Source: Proales similis (Eukaryota; Rotifera; Eurotatoria; Ploima; Proalidae). From it: a stretch of DNA of 64,000 nucleotides. The stretch lies in the NCBI GenBank assembly GCA_019059635.1, contig JAGVRJ010000012.1:1178001-1242000 (forward strand), in the 5' to 3' direction. Below are positions 53,647 through 64,000 of this stretch, one piece after another (within the stretch, counting starts at the first letter, position 1; the number at the start of each line of letters is the position of its first letter). Made by a program: the position numbers and the translations under genes. The notes beneath the pieces are model-generated. The model did no database searches and was not told where the DNA came from. It worked only from the letters and a program-made list of their open reading frames with translations.

Positions 53647-54714
53647 GTGCATTTGTCGCTCGCTCTCAATTATTTCGTCAAATCTTCTCTTCCTCTCCGC
53701 GGCCGATCCGGTTCCTTTAAAAATGATTCGGATCCGCTCGTTTCCCATTCTAATTGTTCGTCTATTTCTGCTCCTGCTGCAGCCCTTTAACCTGAAAAAT
53801 TCAGTCGCCGAGTAGAACGTCGAATAAAAATTCCAAAAAAAAAAAGAGCTCCAGCTTACCTACAGATGAGATGTGAGGTTGGATGTGTTACAGTTTGAAG
53901 CTTTGTGGCCAGCAGCCGCAGCAGCTTGAAATTGGCAAAATATGCAAATATACTGATGCACCGAGATTAGTCGGACGCGGAAACGAATTGAACGCTTTGG
54001 TCGTTGGTCTGAATTTAAAGAGAAGGACGGAATGCGAAAGAAACAGAGACGAGGTGAATAAACAACGAGCAGAGACGCTGATCTCAGCCAGCCGAGCGAA
54101 TAATGCGCCTCAAAGACAAGTGGGCGCAGTTCGATTTGCTAATTTATGCAGATTTATTTGAAATAATTGCGGCGATAAAAAGCTGTATGACGAGTCTTGC
54201 CGAAGCAAGCGCAAATCATAGCTTGACTAAGGCGGATTTAAAGATTGGACTTGGCCGATTTCTATGCGCCGAGCGAAATAGGCAACACCGCCCCGAGCAT
54301 GTTCATCTGCGACCTCGCGCCTCCGCTGGCCTCAGATTAGCTCATTCTTATCGCTTCTGCTCGCTGCTGGCGACATTGTGGCGGCAAATGGCGCTTGTCA
54401 GTTTGAATGCACTCGCGCTCAATTTGAAGCAAATTTCCAATTCTCAGTTCTGCCAGCCTGACAAATTGAGTGTTCGCTCGTCGCGTTTAAATAGCTCGGT
54501 CAGTTTTAATTAGTTTGAGCTTCAATTCCTTGTTGTGTGCGTGTTTAGACAGTAGAAAGCGTTTGACTCGACCGTCAACAAGAGCACAGAGCCAAAGTAT
54601 TGTGGAACAAACTTACGATCAGCGTGGTTCAATATATATTTGCCCAGGCGAACTTGATTTAAATTTGGCGTGCACGAATTTCCGGACCGATTGATCGAAC
54701 AGACTGCGCCCCAG
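53647..54714. other. Intergenic region upstream of striatin
   Basis: About 1.07 kb, AT-rich in parts. AATAAA at about 53823 may end the F-box gene. A 136-residue plus-strand frame (54103-54513) has no domain support and is probably chance. Confidence 0.4.
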
Positions 54715-57592
54715 ATGAAAATGGACAAGACGGACGAGTCTGTGATCGGAGGCTCAATGATGAATTCGACGGGCGGCGATATCGCCAACTCGAACGCGTC
54801 GGGCGCCGACAAGAACCCTTACTCTATGCCGGGCATATTGCATTTTCTTCAGCACGAATGGAATCGCTTCGAGTATGAACGACAGCAGTGGGACATTGAG
54901 CGCGCCGAGCTCATGGTAATCTCTTTTGGTGCTCTCTTATTTTACTGGCCAGCCTGAACTGAATGCGTGTGTGTTTAGTCGAAAATCTCATTTTTACAAG
55001 GCGAGCGACGAGGCCAGGAAAACCTGAAAAACAATTTGATCCGACGAATTAAAATGCTCGAGCTGGCGCTTAAGCAAGAAAGAGTCAAGTACAACAAGCT
55101 GAAGACGGCGGGAGCCGGAGAGACGAGCCCCAACGAGCAGTCCTCGTCATCGGCCGCCGAGCCGGTGAAGAAGAACGGTAAGCGAGTCGAGTCTGTGTGA
55201 GTTTATATTGATATCGCCGCTGAGTGTGATTGCTTACTGCCGGGCGTAGACACCACGTTCGACATAGAGAACAGCTCGTTCTCGATAGATCAGCATCCGA
55301 TACTGAACAAGGAAAACGCGGCCGGCACAAACGCCGCCAAGCAGGGTCGCCAGCTGCTGCGTCAATATCTGCAAGAGATTGGCTGCACCGATAACATAAT
55401 CGACATTCGCTCATCACGCCTTAGGACTCTGCTCGGACTAAAAGCAAATGCGGGCAGTGAAATGGCTCCGGCCAACATCGACTCGATTGTATCGCTCATG
55501 AACTGTGAGTTGCATTGCGCTCTGTTGCCTTTTGCTGAGCGCTCAAGACAGTGTTCTTAGCTGCCAAATTAAACGGAGACGTGCAGAAGCTGCTGAAAGC
55601 GAACGATTTGAACGCCAATTCGATTCTAAAAAACATTGAAATGGCCAAGCAAGACAGAGAAGCGGCGGCGCCGATTGAAATCAGACAACAAAACGGCGGC
55701 AAAGACACTCTTCACATCAGCGACGAGGACACAGAAGACGCTCTGAAAGAGTTCTCGTTCCTGTCGAATGAACCGTCCAGCGACGACTCGTCCTACACAA
55801 ACGCAATCGGCGACTGGAATGTGAATCAAGAAAAGCTGTCTCGAATGACCGAAGAGTACAAACGTGATAGACGAACGGCCAAAAGCTCCAAACAGCCCGA
55901 TCTCTACGCATTTGACTCAGAGTCATCGCAGCGACCGAATCGTACCTCGTTGCAAGCGATGCTGAGCAGCTTGAACAAGCAAGAAGACGAAGCCGAGCCG
56001 CCGGCGCAGAACAACGGATCGCCCAGCAAACACGATCGAATGCCATTCAGCAATCGAGCTAGTCTCGGCTTTATGGACGACGACGTCGAGAACAGTCTCG
56101 GCGAGCTGTCCAACATAACCCTCAGCACGTCGATCGCAAGCACAAGCGCGAGCGAGGAGACCATCTTGGAGGTTTGCCACCTTCTCTTCCGCTCTCAGTC
56201 TCTCATTCTAATCGATTCGCGCGCGCAGAACTCCAACCGACGAGCGCTAAACTGCAAGTTCTCTCTTCGCGGACACTTCGATGCTGTCCGGACGGTCTCG
56301 TTCCACCCGACCGATGCCCTCCTACTGACTGGCTCAGAAGACCAAACCATAAAGTTGTGGAATCTGGAAAAGTCGTTGGCCTCAAGCAAGAAGTAAGTGG
56401 AATATTCGAATGGCAGCGCTTAAGCAATCGCTATCGCTGATCGTCAAGGAACTCAAATCCGGACCTGGAGCCAATCTACACGTTCAGATATCACACAGCT
56501 CCGGTTCTGTCGGCCGTGTTCACTGAGAATGGCCAGCAAATGGTGAGCTCTGGCCTCGACTCCAAGATAGTTGTGTGGAACCTGCCAGACTACGAAAAGA
56601 CCGATCTATACGACCCATACAGTAAGAGAATCATTAGATGTGGCCATTTCAATTGCCTTGACACTAATCGGCATCGATCTCAAGCGCCGGATGTGATATG
56701 CAATGAACTGAAAGGCCACTCGGACGCGGTCTGGCGTCTTGGCCTCGTCGACAATGTTCTAATTTCAGTTTCGTCCGACTTCTCAATTCGACTGTGGAAG
56801 AACTTTTTACTTGGCGGCGACAACTGCCAAGTGACTTGTCTCAACCAAGCCAGAGGTGAGTGCTCCCGTTTTTGGTCATGATCGTTTGGCTGGGCTATTC
56901 ACGCTTGCGCCAATTGAAGAAGAGGGACTGCCAACAAGCTTAGACTACACGGTCGCTGATCGAAGCAAGTTTGTGGTCAGCTTTAACACATCGACTCACG
57001 CCATCTACGACGTGGAGACTGCGCAAATAGTGCAGAGATTCAACTATTCAAGCGCAGACTCAGGTAGGCTCAGGAGCCACAGGCACAAATTGTGCAGATG
57101 ATTACCTTCATTTCAGATCCGTTTTGCTACCGAGTCCTGAACCATGTGAATATGGCCTCGCCGGCCTCTTCGCTTGTGGTAAGCGCGCACGCTGACAAGC
57201 GAGTTAGATTTTTCGACGCCAACTCGGGCAAACTGGTGCATGAGATGGTCGCCCACCAGGACGCATGCACTGACTTGGCCGTAGATCCGACCGGCTCCTA
57301 TTTGCTGACTGCCAGTAAGTGCCGCCCTTCTTTCGCTTCTGCCCGCTACCTCGGTGGTCGACGCGAGACTAGCTGGGCTAAACTTAACAACGCCAAACTA
57401 AACAATGCGCACTTGTGATTAGGTCATGACGGTTCAGTGCGACTGTGGAGCATGGAGAACAAGAGCTGCGTGCAAGAAATTACTTCGCATCGTCGAAAGA
57501 ACGACGAGTCGATCAATTGTGTGGCGTTCCACTCGACCAAGTCGTTTGTGGCGAGTGGAGGCGCCGACGCCATAGTCAAAATCTATGTCTGA
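54715..57592 (+). CDS. STRN: Striatin (STRIPAK scaffold)
   Basis: B'''-type PP2A regulatory scaffold at the core of STRIPAK complexes, which hold PP2A and GCKIII kinases. Exons are separated by introns of about 55-100 bases. N-terminal striatin motif YSMPGILHFLQHEWNRFEYE (caveolin-binding and coiled coil), WDIERAELM, then SKISFLQGERRGQENLKNNL and KMLELALKQERVKYNKLK. Next come a Ser/acidic linker, FDIENSSF, and a conserved helix RQLLRQYLQEIGCTDNIIDI. The WD40 propeller begins FSLRGHFDAVRTVSFHPTDA, TGSEDQTIKLWNLEKS, then MVSSGLDSKIVVWNLPD, ELKGHSDAVWRLGL, SVSSDFSIRLWK, VVSAHADKRVRFFDANSGK and HDGSVRLWSMENKSC. It ends in the striatin-type GGADAIVKIYV. Start: first ATG in the frame. Confidence 0.93.
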
Positions 57593-58838
57593 TCCCAGGT
57601 CGTCGCACATATCGACTCTCTCAGACTCATTTAATCTCAGTATTTTTCTCATCTCTTTTCTATACAGCCTTGCCAATCAACCAACCAAAAAGAAAACACA
57701 CACACAAATTCCGACGACACTTATTTAACCCATTTAAATCCGAAGCCAGTTAGAGCGAGCACAACTTTCGGTTGTTAATCGCAGCATTTTATTCTACTCT
57801 TCATTTAGTATTCGCTTCTGGACTCGATCGTCTTTTGCTTTAGTTCAGTATGGCCCTCTCCTCCGAGCCTTCACTTCCTCCCTTGACTGTGTTAGAAAGT
57901 CGCCCGACAACCCGCTCAGTGAAGAGCAGCAACTTGATCTGATTGTGTCCAGATGCTCGTTCTGATCGTCCAATTTCGAAATTTCTACGACATTCGCTCT
58001 TCGGGCCTTCTCATTAAACTGGCTGGCTATTAAGCGCTCGCTTTAAACTCAACCTGTCTGTCTCTCTATTTGTCTTTTCTTTTCCACGGCTTTTTTACCG
58101 CTCTTGCGCTCAAAAAGATTTTCTCTATTTTTCTTTCTTTATTATAGATCCTCTTCTATTCATTTCGTCTTCTTTTCTGTTCTTTTTCTCTTTAATTGTA
58201 GAAAAGCGCCCCCAAAAACTTAGAAATGCCAACACGTGATTGCAAAACATCGAAATGACACACACGCGCACACACACACACAAAGAGCCATCAGTTGGCA
58301 AAAATCTATAAACGATGCAAAAACATGAGAATAGTGAAAGAAGAAGGAAGAATGTCAAACTGGACGTGTGCGCTAAAGAGCCAGCGACTGGGTGAATGAG
58401 TGATATTGATGATTTGCTTAAAAATTGATGCAAACAATGGCAGTGCGCACCGTTTGAATTGATCCGTACAAACGAGAGCTGAGATCGTCTTGCATTCACT
58501 CGGTTTCAATTTTTCTCTGAGATGGTCAGTTTTTCATATTTTGTAGCCATTTTATTTCTGTATTTGTATTCGCTCTCTTTCTTACACTCAAGCAGACACT
58601 CGATTCTAGCCTGTCTCAGATTCGCACTTGTATCATCAGCATTCGCTGTTCAAATAAAAACCAAATAATCAATCAAACGTGAATAGAGTCCGAAAGAAAC
58701 AGAGGAGGTGTAACAACCTTCGCATTTGCTCAGTCACTTTGCTCAGACTGTTGTCTAATTCAAGCAAAAAGGCAAAGCAAACGTCAAGCAATCATTGGCA
58801 ACGCATCCATGATCTGTGCTGCCTAATGTATTCTGGCA
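57593..58838. other. Intergenic region upstream of USP8
   Basis: About 1.25 kb. It includes a CA tract at about 58261-58281 and CT-rich runs. Minus-strand frames are Ser/Phe-rich and low complexity. No gene recognised. Confidence 0.4.
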
Positions 58839-61800
58839 ATGGCAAAAAAAGAGCTCAGCTACGCCAACTTTGACGCCCTCGTCTCAGCGCCAAGTCTGCT
58901 CGATTTCAAGAGCATCGACTTTAACAATCCGCGCGTGTGCAGCACTCTGTGCAAGCTCTACGAGAAGGGCGTCAACCTCGAGGAGGAAGGCGACCACGAG
59001 AGGGCGTATCAGTCGTTTTTGCGCTTCATGGAGGCATGTCTGCGCTTGAGAAGGTCCGAGCTGTACAAGAAGGATCCGACTTATGTGGAAGCGTTCATTC
59101 CACGCTCTAAACTGAACAAGACCATTGAGATACTTGAAACACTCAAGCAGGACTTGATCGCCCGCTACGATGCCAAATTGAATCCGGTTGCCAAGTCATC
59201 GTCGTCGTCGTCGTCGAAATTGGGCACCGACCGCCAACAAGAAAGCCAGACTGGCACCAAGAGCGAGCCAGCCAAGCAGCCCTTGCTTCAGTCAAAGCCT
59301 TTTCTCACCCCGAAAGATTTAGTCACGTTTATTTTCAAGGCCGAACACTCGTTGCTCATAATCGACATTCGAGACCGAACCGAGTTTGTACAGACCCAAA
59401 TTAACTTTCAATACATTCAAGACGAGCCCAAGCTGATCGCGTACGTCAACATTCCATCCGGTATAATCGGCAGCGGAGCATGGACGCTCGAAGAGTTTCT
59501 GCAGACCGCTCCGTTTAAAAACGAGCTCGACCCCACACAGAGTGTGCACCAAGTCTATGCGCAAAGGTCCAAGTTTGACCTGGTGGTTTTAATCGACGCC
59601 GACTCGTCGAGCGACCAAGAGCTAGATCAAAGTTCTAAACTTTGCTTGCTCAAGCGTCTCTTGCTAAACTCAAACGTCAAGCTGAGAAACGAGCCGGCCA
59701 TTCTGGACGGCGGTTGGGCCCGATGGAATCAAGTCTATCCAGTTCACGTTAAAAAAGCGCAAGTAGCCGATGACGTGGAGCAGGCGCTCGAGCACCAGCG
59801 TTTGGAAGAGGAGAAGATAAAAATGGCGCGGAAAATGGTGCACAAGCTTTCAGAGCAGCCAACCGAACAGCTGATCCGACTCTACGAAGAGGAGGACGAC
59901 AAAGAGATAAGAGACGAGAACTTATGGCAGCAGCTGAGAGACGAGCTGCGAATACGCGAACAGAACGAGGCAGAGTTTAAGAAGCTAATCGACAAAATGC
60001 CCAAGTTTAACCAGAAGTTCAAGTCAAACGGCACACTGATCAGTCGACAGTCGACTGGCCAGCCAGCACGACCAGCCAATCGACCAGTCATCGATCGAAG
60101 TAAAAAACCTCAGTCAGCGGGAGACTCAGTCAAACAGAATCTGCCCCAAGTCGAGTCTGCTCTGCCTCGGCCTCATCCGATTACCAAGCCTGCCGAGACC
60201 CCAACAGGCTTCAGACCGGACTTGAGCGAGGCTCAGCACTCAAGGCCTGACATGAGACTCAAGCCTGATCCGATTCTACCATCCGGCTCGCTCGACACTC
60301 AAATCATGAGCCAAGTCTATATGCCCACAAAGCCGACGCAAACGTTCACGACTCCGTTCATGCAACAGGGCTCGGCCAAGGTGCTTAACAACGTGACGGG
60401 CATGTTCAACTATGTTCCCAATCGCAACTTGTCAACTCAGTCAAGACAAGACGAGGCCAAATTGCCCGATGAGCCTAAGCCAGCGAACGAGCCAGTCAAG
60501 TCGATTCTAAAGTCAAATCTCAAGCGAACTGTTTCGACGCCGAATCTGGCCGAACTTAGCGATAGCGAGTCAGACGAGCGCCTGCCGCCTGAGCCAAATG
60601 ACAAGATCAGTAAACTAGAGCCCAGCACGCTAAAATCGACCCCGGCTCCGATAGAGAAGGGCCACGGACCGACTGTGAACCGCAGCAACAAGCCCATCAG
60701 CAAAGACATGTTCAAATATCAACTCGCTGACCTGTTGCCGGTCTACGGCAAAAACTCGCCCGGCCTGACCGGAATCACGAACATAGGCAACACGTGCTAC
60801 ATGAACGCTGTGATTCAGTGCTTGGCCAACACGCCGCCCTTGATCGACTACTTCCTGAGCGAGAAGCACCAGAACGATTTGAATAGGAAAAACGAGCTCG
60901 GCTTCGGCGGTCAGATGGTCGACGAGTTCTCGTTGATATTGAAGGCGATTTGGAGCGGCTACTGCAAGACAATTACTCTGCGACGCTTCAAGACGGTGAT
61001 CGGGCAGTTCAATCCGCAGTTTCAAGGCAGCGAGCAGCAAGACGCGCAAGAGTTTCTACTCTTCTTGCTCGACGGACTGCACGAAGACTTGAATCGAATC
61101 AAGAAGCGGCCGAAAGTCAACTACGCGGACGACGACGAGGACGAGAAACTGGAAAGACTGAGCGATGCAGAGCGAGCTCGCCTCGCATGGAGCTCTCACC
61201 TTGAGGCGAACAACTCGATAATTGTCGATCTGTTTCAGGTAGGTAACCTCTGCGGCGAGTCAAGTTTAAGCGCAATTTAACTGCTCTGGCCTAATTCCAA
61301 GGGTCAGTTCAAGTCGTCGATTACGTGCCGATCATGCGGCAAGCAGTCGATCAAGTTCGACGCGTTCATGTATTTGACCCTGCCGCTGCCATCGTCTCGC
61401 TGCGAAATTTACGTAAGAGCGCCGCTGATCAATTAATTGAAATTTAACTGAAACGCCGCTAGGATTGTGTGGAGCTGTTCCGCAAGCCCGAGTACATGCA
61501 GGGCGAATGCAAATGGAAGTGTCCGCGCTGCAAGCAGTACAGAGAGGCAGTGAAGCAGATCGAAATCTGGAAGCTGCCTGTTGTGCTGATCATTCACTTG
61601 AAGCGATTCAAATTCACAAGTCGGTGGCGAGAAAAGATCAGCACCAAAGTGGACTTTGCCGTTGACGAGTTGCATTTGGACCGTTACGCACTGAACGGCA
61701 GCAAGGGCAACAGCTATCGTTTGTTAAGTGTGGCCAATCATTCGGGAACGCTGGACGCAGGCCATTATACAGCCATGTGTCGCAATCTCGACCGCAACAA

Positions 61801-61897
61801 ATGGTTCAATTTCGACGACACTCAGCTCAGAGAATTGAGCAATCAGTCGTCGCTCGCCTCCTCCGCTTCCTATCTCTTATTTTACGTCCGAATTTAA
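58839..61897 (+). CDS. USP8: Ubiquitin-specific protease 8 (UBPY)
   Basis: Endosomal deubiquitinase that works with ESCRT-0. A large exon (58839 to about 61239) and two short introns. The N-terminal USP8-dimerisation/MIT-like helical domain is at about residues 25-115 (KLYEKGVNLEEEGDHERAYQ). The rhodanese-like domain, about 160-305, contains LLIIDIRDRTEFVQTQI and RNEPAILDGGWARWNQVYPV. A coiled coil (EEDDKEIRDENLWQQLRDEL) and Pro-rich linker follow. LKRTVSTPNL fits a 14-3-3 site. The USP domain has Cys box GITNIGNTCYMNAVIQCLAN, QGSEQQDAQEFLLFLLDGLH, zinc pairs CRSCGK and CPRCKQ, IWKLPVVLIIHLKRFKFTSR, and His box AGHYTAMCRNLDRNKWFNFD. About 980 residues, against 1,118 in human. Catalytic Cys and His present. 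Confidence 0.94.
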
Positions 61898-62135
61898 GAG
61901 CTGTCTGCTTTATGCTTGCTCCACTGCTGATGTTGCTGCTGGATAGATTGCGCTTTTAAAACAACCTTTAAACTGAGAATAAAAACTTTTACTCGTTGGT
62001 CAACGGGCCGCTTGCCGCCTTTACTTGATTCACTCGTCGCTGAGTCATTCGAGTGGCATTCTGGACGACCTAAATAGCGTCCAAGTCAGAGCTCGGACAA
62101 TTCCTCTTCCAATGCTTCTGCTTTAAATTAACAGA

Positions 62136-64000
62136 ATGCTCAGATTGATCAGAGCTGGCCCCCTGCAGCTCAAGGCCAAATCTTTGCACCTAAATACTAG
62201 ACAGCTGCTGCATCAGAGTGTCCGGGCCAGACAGGCTGTTCAATATGACGGTCAGAAGCTGTTCGGGGCTTTGCTGCGGGTTAGACTGCTGCCAGTCCAT
62301 TTGATCAGGCCGACTCGTTTCAGTTCAAGCCAAGCAAAAGATGGCACCAACACGTCTCTGATCATGAAGCGCCTCTTTCGCTTTGTTTGGCCCGAGGGCA
62401 AGAATCGGATCAAGATGCGAGTATTGCTCGCCCTCTCGCTCCTGGTCGCCTCCAAACTGGTCAATGTGGCAGTGCCGTTCTTATTCAAGGAAATTGTCGA
62501 CTTTCTCAATAAGAACGCGACCATAAAAGAGATGGACGACGACGCCAAGACAAAGCTGGCGATTGTAGTCATTGCGCTGGTGGTGGGCTATGGCGCGGCT
62601 AGAGCCAGCGCTTCCCTATTCGGTGAGCTGCGCAATGCGGTGTTTGCACGAGTCGCGCAGAGCTCGGTCACACAACTCGCCACGCAGGTGTTCCGTCATC
62701 TCCATCGACTTGACCTTGGATTCCATTTGAACCGTCAAACAGGCGCCCTGTCGAAAGCGATCGACCGTGGCACTCGTGGAATAAGCTTTGTCCTGAGCGC
62801 GCTCGTGTTCAACGTGGTGCCAACCATTTTAGAGGTCTCTTTGGTCAGCGGCATCTTGTACCACAAGTTCGGACTGCAGTACGCGTTGGTCAGCGTCGGC
62901 TGCATTGTTGGCTATGCGGCATTCACTTTAGGCATAACCCAGTGGCGAACCAAGTTCAGAGTGCAAATGAACAAGGCCGACAACGAAGCCGGCAACAAGG
63001 CCATCGACTCGCTGATCAACTTCGAAACGGTCAAGTACTTTAACAACGACGAGTACGAGGTGAAACGCTATCAAGAGTCGTTGAAAAAGTACGAGGCGGC
63101 TGCCATCAGCACCTCGACTAGCTTGGCCCTGCTGAACTTCGGACAGAACGCCATATTCAGCGCCGGCCTCACTGGCATCATGATGCTGGCCTCCTACGGA
63201 ATAATGGACGGCAGCATGACTGTTGGCGACCTCGTCATGTGCAACGGCCTCTTGTTCCAACTCTCGCTGCCGCTCAACTTTTTGGGCTCGGTCTACCGCG
63301 AGGTGCGGCAGTCGATAGTCGACATGCAAAACATGTTCGACCTGACCACAATAAATTCGGCGATCAAAAGCAAGCCGAACGCGCCCTCGCTCATCATTAG
63401 CCCGCAAACGGCCAACATCGTCTTTGACAAGGTCAAATTCAGGTACACTGAAGGCCAGAATCTGTTCGAAGAGCTCAGCTTCGAGGTGCCGGCCGGCAAA
63501 AAGATCGCTTTCGTCGGGTATGCTCATTTCTGATGCGATTGAATTCACTTTTTTCACTAACGAGCCAAACGAACAGAGGAAGCGGATCCGGCAAAAGCAC
63601 GATCGTTCGACTGCTCTATCGATTCTACGACCCGATTGAAGGACGCGTGCTCATTAACAACCAGGACATTCGCGAAGTTGACTTGGACAGTCTGAGACGG
63701 TGCATTGGCGTTGTGCCTCAGGACACTGTGCTGTTCAACGACACAATTTTCTACAACATAAACTACGGCAATTTCAAGGCAACTGCCGAAGAGGTGCACA
63801 ACATCGCGCGAGTCTCCGATCTGCACGACACCATAATGCGCATGCCGAAGCAGTACGACACGCTGGTCGGCGAGAGGGGCCTGAAATTGAGCGGCGGCGA
63901 GAAGCAGAGAGTGGCCATCGCTCGCACCATGCTCAAGGATCCGCTCATATTCGTTTACGACGAGGCGACTTCGAATCTGGACACGATCACCGAGCAGAAC
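62136..64000 (+). CDS. ABCB7: Mitochondrial ABC transporter ABCB7/Atm1, partial
   Basis: Inner-membrane half-transporter that exports a sulfur or iron-sulfur-related compound needed for cytosolic Fe/S protein maturation. Start ATG at 62136 gives a basic N terminus ([20 protein letters not shown]) that fits a mitochondrial presequence. The TM domain begins [20 protein letters not shown] and has [70 protein letters not shown] and [20 protein letters not shown], all ABCB7-like. An intron (about 63519-63574) splits Walker A: FVG^[17 protein letters not shown]-loop [13 protein letters not shown], signature [17 protein letters not shown] and Walker [14 protein letters not shown] are present. The window ends shortly after the Walker B D-loop. 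Confidence 0.94.

Noticed and set aside
54103-54513. 136-residue plus-strand ORF upstream of striatin
   Set aside because: No recognisable domain and no adjacent polyA signal; could be 5' UTR or chance.
62928-63557. 209-residue minus-strand frame
   Set aside because: Antisense to the ABCB7 transmembrane domain; no independent support.

Overview
This window is eukaryotic and almost certainly from a bilaterian animal with a very compact genome. Genes on both strands lie a few hundred bases apart. Introns are mostly about 45-75 bases with GT-AG ends, and AATAAA signals follow many stop codons. Animal-specific proteins (parvin, an SHB-type SH2 adaptor, a TR2/TR4-type nuclear receptor with ligand-binding domain, striatin) rule out plants, fungi and most protists. 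I cannot name the taxon; small-genome groups such as mites, rotifers or miniature annelids would fit. No prokaryotic, viral, CRISPR, tRNA or rRNA feature was seen.

Layout, left to right: a partial coiled-coil gene leaving the window (-); Rab6 (+); a doubtful small basic ORF (-); a single-pass membrane protein (+); PP4R1 (+); TBC1D20 (-); CNOT10 (-) divergent from a short SRRM2/Cwc21 homologue (+); a tandem array of four TMEM144-like transporters (+), the first intronless; a low-complexity orphan protein (+); RCC1L (-) divergent from EMC1 (+); a secreted PhoPQ-related/AprA-like protein (-); an SHB-type adaptor (+) convergent with INTS11 (-); USP47 (-); an NR2C/D-like nuclear receptor (-); an orphan seven-TM-like protein (+); parvin (+); an intronless F-box/LRR protein (+); striatin (+); USP8 (+); and the first part of the mitochondrial ABC transporter ABCB7 (+), cut by the window end.

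Most genes are housekeeping: membrane traffic (Rab6, TBC1D20, EMC1), RNA processing and decay (INTS11, CNOT10, Cwc21), phosphatase and kinase scaffolds (PP4R1, striatin), ubiquitin turnover (USP47, USP8, F-box/LRR) and mitochondria (RCC1L, ABCB7). Neighbours share no single pathway except the TMEM144 array, whose three intron-bearing copies carry GATA-like sites in their short upstream regions.

The most unusual observation is in the AprA-like gene (29050-31325, -). The conserved motif S-K-R-G-W can only be read if a 4-nucleotide microexon (30328-30331) is spliced between 56- and 55-base introns. Exons of 65, 21 and 28 bases follow, one of them preceded by a GC-AG intron.
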